This document shows positions 59,542 through 60,766 of a stretch of 60,766 nucleotides of DNA, piece after piece; within the stretch, counting starts at the first letter, position 1; the number at the start of each line of letters is the position of its first letter. This stretch comes from Pirellulales bacterium. GTDB lineage: Bacteria; Planctomycetota; Planctomycetia; Pirellulales; DATAWG01. The stretch spans positions 1 to 60,766 of the forward strand of contig DASZFO010000083.1 in NCBI GenBank assembly GCA_035939775.1, in the 5' to 3' direction. The notes under the pieces were generated by a model that did no database searches, had not been told where the DNA came from, and saw only the letters and a program-made list of their open reading frames with translations. The position numbers and the translations under genes are program-made.

Positions 59542-60135
59542 ATGTCGCGTACCGCTCAGATTGATCGCAAGACGAACGAAACCGACATTCATCTCGAGCT
59601 TTGCCTCGACGGCACGGGGCAAAGCCGGATCGCCACGGGCGTCGGCTTCTTTGACCACATGCTCGCGCTCTTGGCCAAGCATGCGGCCTTCGATCTGACG
59701 GTCGAGGCCGCAGGGGACCTGCACGTCGATCAGCACCACACGGTTGAGGACGTCGGCATCGCTTTCGGCCAATCGCTGCGCAGCGCGCTGGGCGACAAGG
59801 CGGGCGTCCGCCGCTACGGTCATTTCACGCTGCCGATGGAAGAGGCGCTGGTCACGTCGGCCGTCGATCTGAGCGGGCGCTATGCGTTGGCGTTCCAGGT
59901 CGGCTTCCCGTCGGCCAAGATCGGCGATTTCGATAGCGAGTTGGTCGAGGATTTTTGGCAGGCCACCGCGGCCAACGCGCTCATGAACCTGCACGTGCTC
60001 TTGCACCACGGCCGCAACAGCCATCACATCAGCGAGGCAGTCTTCAAATCCACCGCGCGTTCGCTGCGGATGGCCGTCGAGCACGACCCGCGGATGACCG
60101 GCGTGCCGAGCACGAAAGGAACCCTGACGGAATAA
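59542..60135 (+). CDS. hisB: Imidazoleglycerol-phosphate dehydratase
   Basis: Mn2+-dependent dehydratase of histidine synthesis, single-domain type of 197 residues. It shows [48 protein letters not shown], the second [11 protein letters not shown], and [17 protein letters not shown] metal-binding repeats. The ATG at 59542 immediately follows the hisC stop; the frame is open upstream within hisC. No histidinol-phosphatase domain is fused. Confidence 0.97.
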   Translation: MSRTAQIDRKTNETDIHLELCLDGTGQSRIATGVGFFDHMLALLAKHAAFDLTVEAAGDLHVDQHHTVEDVGIAFGQSLRSALGDKAGVRRYGHFTLPMEEALVTSAVDLSGRYALAFQVGFPSAKIGDFDSELVEDFWQATAANALMNLHVLLHHGRNSHHISEAVFKSTARSLRMAVEHDPRMTGVPSTKGTLTE

Positions 60136-60256
60136 TCAGTGGCCGCCGACTTGCAGGCGAAAGGCGGAACGCAAAAACGGTTGGATAACGCACCTGACCA
60201 AAGTAGAATGGGAGGATCTGTCTGGTTTGTTGTCTAGTGTCAGGATCGACGAATTA

Positions 60257-60517
60257 ATGGCCTGCACCAAACGCCGCTATAGCAAGGACGAATTCGCCCG
60301 GCGAGGCGACGCCATTTACGAGACCGACGTCGTTCGCCACATCACGACTGAGGACGAGGGTAAAGTCGCAGCAATCGACATCGTGAGCGGCATGTACGAA
60401 ATCGATCCAGATGAACTTCAGGCATGCGACAGACTGCGCGCCCGCGCTCCCGAGGCGCAAGTTTGGCTGGTGCGAATCGGCTCCCGCTATCTCCATCGCT
60501 TTGGCGGCCGCGTGTAA
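60257..60517 (+). CDS. Small conserved protein paired with an aspartic protease
   Basis: 86 residues (MACTKRRYSKDEFARRG ... RIGSRYLHRFGGR). The pattern KDEFARRGDAIYE, GKVAAIDIVSGMYEIDPDE and RLRARAPEAQVWLVRIG resembles a small family frequently found next to clan AA aspartic proteases. The start is the ATG at 60257, although a start 30 bp earlier is in frame. The protease begins 11 bp after the stop, so they are likely cotranscribed. Role unknown; the pairing has the look of a toxin-antitoxin-like or protease-adaptor module, which is inference. Confidence 0.7.
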   Translation: MACTKRRYSKDEFARRGDAIYETDVVRHITTEDEGKVAAIDIVSGMYEIDPDELQACDRLRARAPEAQVWLVRIGSRYLHRFGGRV

Positions 60518-60528
60518 CGGGGACCGTC

Positions 60529-60766
60529 ATGATCACTGGCGTCGTCACGGGCCGCGAAGCCCGCATCCGCCTGAAGGCAAAGGGGCCCCGGCGCGAGCAG
60601 GAAATCGAAGCGGTCATCGACACGGGGTACACCGCTTGGCTTTCTTCGCCGCCTCGACTTATCGCAGCGACGGGACTTCGCTGGCAAAGTTTTGGGCGTG
60701 GGGTCCTGGCCGACGGTAGCGAATGCCTTTTCGACGTATTTGAGGCGAGGGTCGTGTGGAACCGTC
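60529..60766 (+). CDS. Clan AA (retropepsin-like) aspartic protease, 3' truncated by the window
   Basis: The frame starts MITGVVTGREARIRL and is open to the window edge (79 codons seen). The active-site triplet Asp-Thr-Gly is in EAVIDTGYTAWLSSPP, with the following strand LIAATGLRW and the Leu-Ala-Asp-Gly flap-like turn. Single-domain clan AA proteases in bacteria are small (about 120 residues), so roughly a third is missing. Confidence 0.75.
   Translation, partial: MITGVVTGREARIRLKAKGPRREQEIEAVIDTGYTAWLSSPPRLIAATGLRWQSFGRGVLADGSECLFDVFEARVVWNR

Overview
The window is GC-rich, densely coding bacterial chromosome that looks planctomycetal, most likely Pirellulales-like. The grounds are a giant beta-strand-repeat protein with a PEP-CTERM tail, a membrane-anchored Hanks-type Ser/Thr kinase, a thioredoxin joined to a planctomycete-style C-terminal domain, a clan AA aspartic protease with a small partner, a BshB1-type deacetylase, many stable intergenic hairpins, and mostly weak Shine-Dalgarno signals. 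This placement is inference from gene content; no rRNA or tRNA gene is visible in the window.

Layout. 1-7098: 3' part of a giant secreted lectin/beta-repeat protein. 7.2-20.2 kb: housekeeping and maintenance genes (alaS, tpx, STAS and BON proteins, a 54-residue membrane protein, glyA, a secreted duplicated protein, rarA, a radical SAM protein, a remnant of an endonuclease III-like gene, a CPBP protease, a VTT membrane protein, yggS, an iscA-type gene). 20.4-26.7 kb: cbiET, bshB1, then tdh and kbl, which are separated by a 1.8-kb unit bounded by inverted REP hairpins and holding a RAYT transposase and a GIY-YIG gene broken by one in-frame TAG. 26.7-38.6 kb: mgtA, a Ser/Thr kinase, an isoprenylcysteine-methyltransferase-like protein, a K+-independent H+-pyrophosphatase followed by an MFS/degenerate-acyltransferase fusion, and guaA. 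38.9-42.6 kb: a circularly permuted ATP-grasp/alpha-E fusion followed by a transglutaminase. 42.7-49.9 kb: a Tyr/Trp-rich secreted protein, thyX, glpK, a thioredoxin fusion, a 1.1-kb gap, and rho. 49.9-57 kb: a tight minus-strand run ltaE > ilvA > esterase > GT39 > GT87. 57.1-60.1 kb: hisD-hisC-hisB. The window ends in a small gene and a truncated retropepsin-like protease.

Functional threads. Four activities act on threonine or its neighbours (tdh, kbl, ltaE, ilvA), with glyA linking to one-carbon metabolism and thyX drawing on it. The ATP-grasp/alpha-E plus transglutaminase pair is a known but poorly understood association. No single element here is clearly a new system. The least explained signals are non-coding: at least seven unrelated long hairpins, and short degenerate heptanucleotide arrays that repeatedly lie just 5' of start codons. 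The best mobile-element story is the REP/RAYT/GIY-YIG unit between tdh and kbl.
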